Below are positions 11,373 through 13,518 of a stretch of 13,518 nt of DNA, piece by piece. The notes beneath the pieces were generated by a model that saw only the letters and a list, made by a program, of their open reading frames with translations, made no database searches and was not told the origin of the DNA. The stretch's first letter is position 1. Every line of letters begins with the position of its first letter. The stretch is from an uncultured Campylobacter sp. (GTDB lineage: Bacteria > Campylobacterota > Campylobacteria > Campylobacterales > Campylobacteraceae): assembly GCF_938045465.1 (NCBI RefSeq), contig NZ_CALIBF010000181.1, positions 1-13,518 of the forward strand, in the 5' to 3' direction. A program made the translations under genes and the position numbers.

Positions 11373-13460
11373 TTATTCTCCTTTTATGACCCCATCTTTA
11401 CCATACCACTTATATCCTTTTTCCGTAGGGAAAATGTGTAAATTTTCTATTGGTACATTTTTATTTCCTTTTGGTACTTGTATTTCTATATTATAATGGT
11501 CTGGAAAGCCATGTGAGTATTTGCCAAAATCCTTGCGTATAATTACAATGCTACCGTCATCTAGCTTACTAACCATTACCTTGTGATCCCCCGGTTTAAT
11601 TTCTCCCCTCTGTATAATTTTTTCGATAATATTTGAACTATTTTGTCCTTTATTAATAGCCTCTTCGCTTATACGCACTATACTTTTAGCTTCATTTGTT
11701 CCCGCACCCTTTACGGTGTTACCAATAATTGCTGTTGAACCCCTTGTTGCTCCTACACCACCAACGGCCTTACCTAAATTTATTTCTGGAAGTACTCTTG
11801 CGCTAGGAATGAACATTGCTGACATATCAACGAGCCCACCCTGCATAACTTGATGGAAATTCCAACCCAAATAAAATTGACTACCCGTAGCGCTAAAAAA
11901 CTTTTGTTCATAACCAAACTCTTCGTAATCATTATAATTTAGAAAGGTTAAGCCGTCGGATTTTTGCCTTAAATACATAAGTCCGTTTAATATATCGCTT
12001 TTACTAAAATTCGTTAAGCCTAAATTTATAATACCGTTCATATATGCATCTGTTCCATACGCAGCAGAAAGCAAGAGTAGTCCAGTGGCATCTTTTTTGG
12101 TGTAATTTATGCCGCGTTTGGACATTTGTTCTCGAAAATCTTCTACATTATTATGGATGAAATCTTTCTCCGCCTGATGCAACTGCCTATTCGCTCCCTT
12201 CTGTTTATCCAGTCTAGAGAATTCTTTATTGTTGCTTGCGTAGTAGTTTTGATTGATACTGCTTGGATTATTTATCTTAGCAGAGCCGTAGCCACTGCCG
12301 TATGAGCTAAGAGCATATCCGTAATATCTAGCGACTGCGTTTCCGAAATTCTGTGAATAGGTCGAATGATCATCTTCGTTTTGGAGGAAGTTTATGCCTC
12401 TTTGATGATCCATAGCTCTTTGGCTTTCTGTAGCCGAAGTAGCGACTAGATCCTTTGTGCTTTTGTTGTTTTTTATATTGATATAGCTGCGCCCGGTCTG
12501 CAAGGAGTAAAAGCCCATTATCTGCTTACCATCTCTACCGGTCTCATCGGTGTAGATGGTCTTTGTTTGATTAGGAATGTAGCCTAAATTTAGCATTACC
12601 TGTCTTGTGATGTTTTGCGTTATGGCTTGTTTTTCTTGATCAGAAAGCTCATCGCTTTGTAGCATCCCTCTTAGCTCTGGATTATTTGCTAACTCCTGCC
12701 TTACTCCGTTTACTACCATAAAGCCTTTACCGTTTTCGCTAAAAAAGTCCGTAAAGCTAACTCTATCGGTAGTTGCTATTTGGTATATGGCATCGTATAT
12801 GGTAGAGGCGTCTTCATAATCCCTTTTTATCTCATTCCTTCCCTCCTTACTAAACAACCTCATATCCACGCTTGCATCGACGTTAGAGTTTAGCTTGGTA
12901 TAATATAGCTCTTTGTTTAGCTTGGAGCTATCTCTGTTTAATCTCGTAAGATCGTCTGAGTTATATAGAGCTTTATTGTTAGGATCGGATTGTAAAGAAG
13001 CAAGCTCATCTTTGCTTAAAGAGCTTATATCTTTATCTCCTACTATAAGCTCTCCTTTTCCTATAGTAGCTAAGCTTTTACTCATATAGTAGGAAAGGTT
13101 TCTATTATTAGAGTAGTTAATCGATGAAATTTTAGACTTAGGGTCGGTAGCGCTATCTTTAGATTGAGCGTTCTTGCTCTCTTTAGATTGAGCACTCTCG
13201 CCCTCCTTGTTTCCTCCTTCTTGTTGCGGATCTTTAAGAGCATAATTGGTTCCTATGCTTAAAGAATTTGATTTGTCGTATCTGGTGTTACTTAAATTTG
13301 AAAAAGTTAGGGTATCTGTTTTTAATCTAAGCTTGCCGTTATCTATGAAATTTCCATTCTCGTCATAGTAGCCTGCGGCTATTAGTGATCCTTTTAGATC
13401 GGTATTAGATCCTACTGAATTTAACGCTAAAACCAGGAGAATAAACCTAATAAATTTCAT
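11373..13460 (-). CDS. FhaB/CdiA-type polymorphic toxin tail with variable C-terminal domain
   Basis: This ORF encodes 695 residues. Residues 1-17 are a hydrophobic signal-like start (MKFIRFILLVLALNSVG). From 18, SNTDLKGSLIAAGYYDENGN to about 75 matches the region that follows the hemagglutinin repeats in FhaB/CdiA exoproteins (LKTDTLTFSNLSNTRYDKS). A Ser/Lys/Gln-rich linker with an 8-residue repeat (about 79-110) comes next, then a long soluble region. The stretch LHQAEKDFIHNNVEDFREQM with LLLLSAAYGTDAYMN (427-474) resembles the pretoxin helix unit. A Gly-rich hydrophobic segment (about 560-588) precedes the last 107 residues (589-695), which look like a separate toxin module with SHGFPDHYNIEI and NLHIFPTEKGYKW. 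I see no VENN motif and no TPS domain. Activity is unknown; His650, His656 and His675 are candidates for a catalytic site. The RBS is poor, and the ATG overlaps an upstream stop (ATGA). Confidence 0.75.
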   Translation of the reverse strand: MKFIRFILLVLALNSVGSNTDLKGSLIAAGYYDENGNFIDNGKLRLKTDTLTFSNLSNTRYDKSNSLSIGTNYALKDPQQEGGNKEGESAQSKESKNAQSKDSATDPKSKISSINYSNNRNLSYYMSKSLATIGKGELIVGDKDISSLSKDELASLQSDPNNKALYNSDDLTRLNRDSSKLNKELYYTKLNSNVDASVDMRLFSKEGRNEIKRDYEDASTIYDAIYQIATTDRVSFTDFFSENGKGFMVVNGVRQELANNPELRGMLQSDELSDQEKQAITQNITRQVMLNLGYIPNQTKTIYTDETGRDGKQIMGFYSLQTGRSYINIKNNKSTKDLVATSATESQRAMDHQRGINFLQNEDDHSTYSQNFGNAVARYYGYALSSYGSGYGSAKINNPSSINQNYYASNNKEFSRLDKQKGANRQLHQAEKDFIHNNVEDFREQMSKRGINYTKKDATGLLLLSAAYGTDAYMNGIINLGLTNFSKSDILNGLMYLRQKSDGLTFLNYNDYEEFGYEQKFFSATGSQFYLGWNFHQVMQGGLVDMSAMFIPSARVLPEINLGKAVGGVGATRGSTAIIGNTVKGAGTNEAKSIVRISEEAINKGQNSSNIIEKIIQRGEIKPGDHKVMVSKLDDGSIVIIRKDFGKYSHGFPDHYNIEIQVPKGNKNVPIENLHIFPTEKGYKWYGKDGVIKGE
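13156..13193 (-). repeat. 24-bp-period tandem repeat in the toxin-tail linker
   Basis: TCTTTAGATTGAGC occurs at 13156-13169 and again at 13180-13193, one 24-base period apart. It encodes the repeated octapeptide AQSKESKN/AQSKDSAT. An in-frame repeat of this kind could change linker length by slippage without breaking the frame. Confidence 0.55.
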
Positions 13461-13518
13461 TCCGTAATGAACTGCTTATAAGGATCTGGCACCGTCGGAT
13501 GTTTGGAAAATAGCAATG
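13457..13518 (-). CDS. 3' end of an upstream gene overlapping the toxin-tail start (partial)
   Basis: On the minus strand one frame is open from the window edge to a TGA at 13457-13459, encoding LLFSKHPTVPDPYKQFITE. The TGA shares bases with the ATG of the toxin-tail gene (ATGA), a classic coupled junction in operons. Only 19 residues are visible and no family can be named. It may be a separate gene, or an upstream part of the same hemagglutinin ORF cut by a frameshift. Confidence 0.4.
   Translation of the reverse strand, partial: LLFSKHPTVPDPYKQFITE

Noticed and set aside
11373..11696. Naming the toxin domain as a specific nuclease family (EndoU, colicin E5-like, Ntox50)
   Set aside because: The histidine and DHYN residues are suggestive, but the spacing and surrounding motifs do not match any of these families as I know them.
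1..13518. CRISPR array, tRNA/rRNA genes or transposase
   Set aside because: No regularly spaced repeats, no cloverleaf or rRNA sequence and no transposase or integrase motifs are seen on either strand.

Overview
The window looks like the chromosome of a Campylobacter of the higher-GC, oral/gut type (C. gracilis, C. showae or C. rectus rather than C. jejuni). The grounds are the pervasive AAATTT/AAATTTTA words between and inside genes, a split tryptophan operon whose parts match epsilonproteobacterial Trp proteins, a YedE/FdhT-type selenium-metabolism membrane protein and a FliO-like protein. The species call is an inference from composition and gene content only.

Layout. (1) 1-116 is the 3' end of trpF on the + strand. 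(2) 117-2056 is an AT-rich accessory patch. It holds two related membrane proteins of unknown function (179-1051 and 1069-1461), a frameshifted C-terminal remnant of the same kind (1514-1766), several strong inverted repeats and a small minus-strand gene remnant. (3) 2057-3118 (-) is a YedE/FdhT-family membrane protein. (4) 3597-5688 (+) is a TonB-dependent receptor, probably for heme, with its own promoter region and terminator. It is split into two frames by a run of six C near the start of the plug domain. (5) 9005-5908 (-) is the unit trpB, trpA and a FliO-like membrane protein. (6) 13518-9209 (-) is a low-GC polymorphic-toxin island. It contains a filamentous-hemagglutinin/CdiA-type tail with a variable C-terminal domain, a tightly coupled probable immunity gene, a two-TM zinc-ribbon protein, an orphan hemagglutinin-repeat fragment and a small single-TM protein.

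How the parts relate. trpF and trpBA point towards each other with about 7 kb of unrelated genes between them. In C. jejuni, as I recall it, trpF-trpB-trpA are contiguous on one strand, so this locus has been opened by inversion or insertion. The right third is organised like a contact-dependent-inhibition module: toxin tail, immunity gene overlapping its ribosome-binding site, then orphan pieces. Both hemagglutinin-derived ORFs start with a Sec-signal-like segment and lack a TPS secretion domain inside the window. They are therefore either displaced cassettes or independently exported modules. The most useful items to check are the toxin/immunity pair, the C6 frameshift in the receptor, and the degraded paralogue at 1069-1766.
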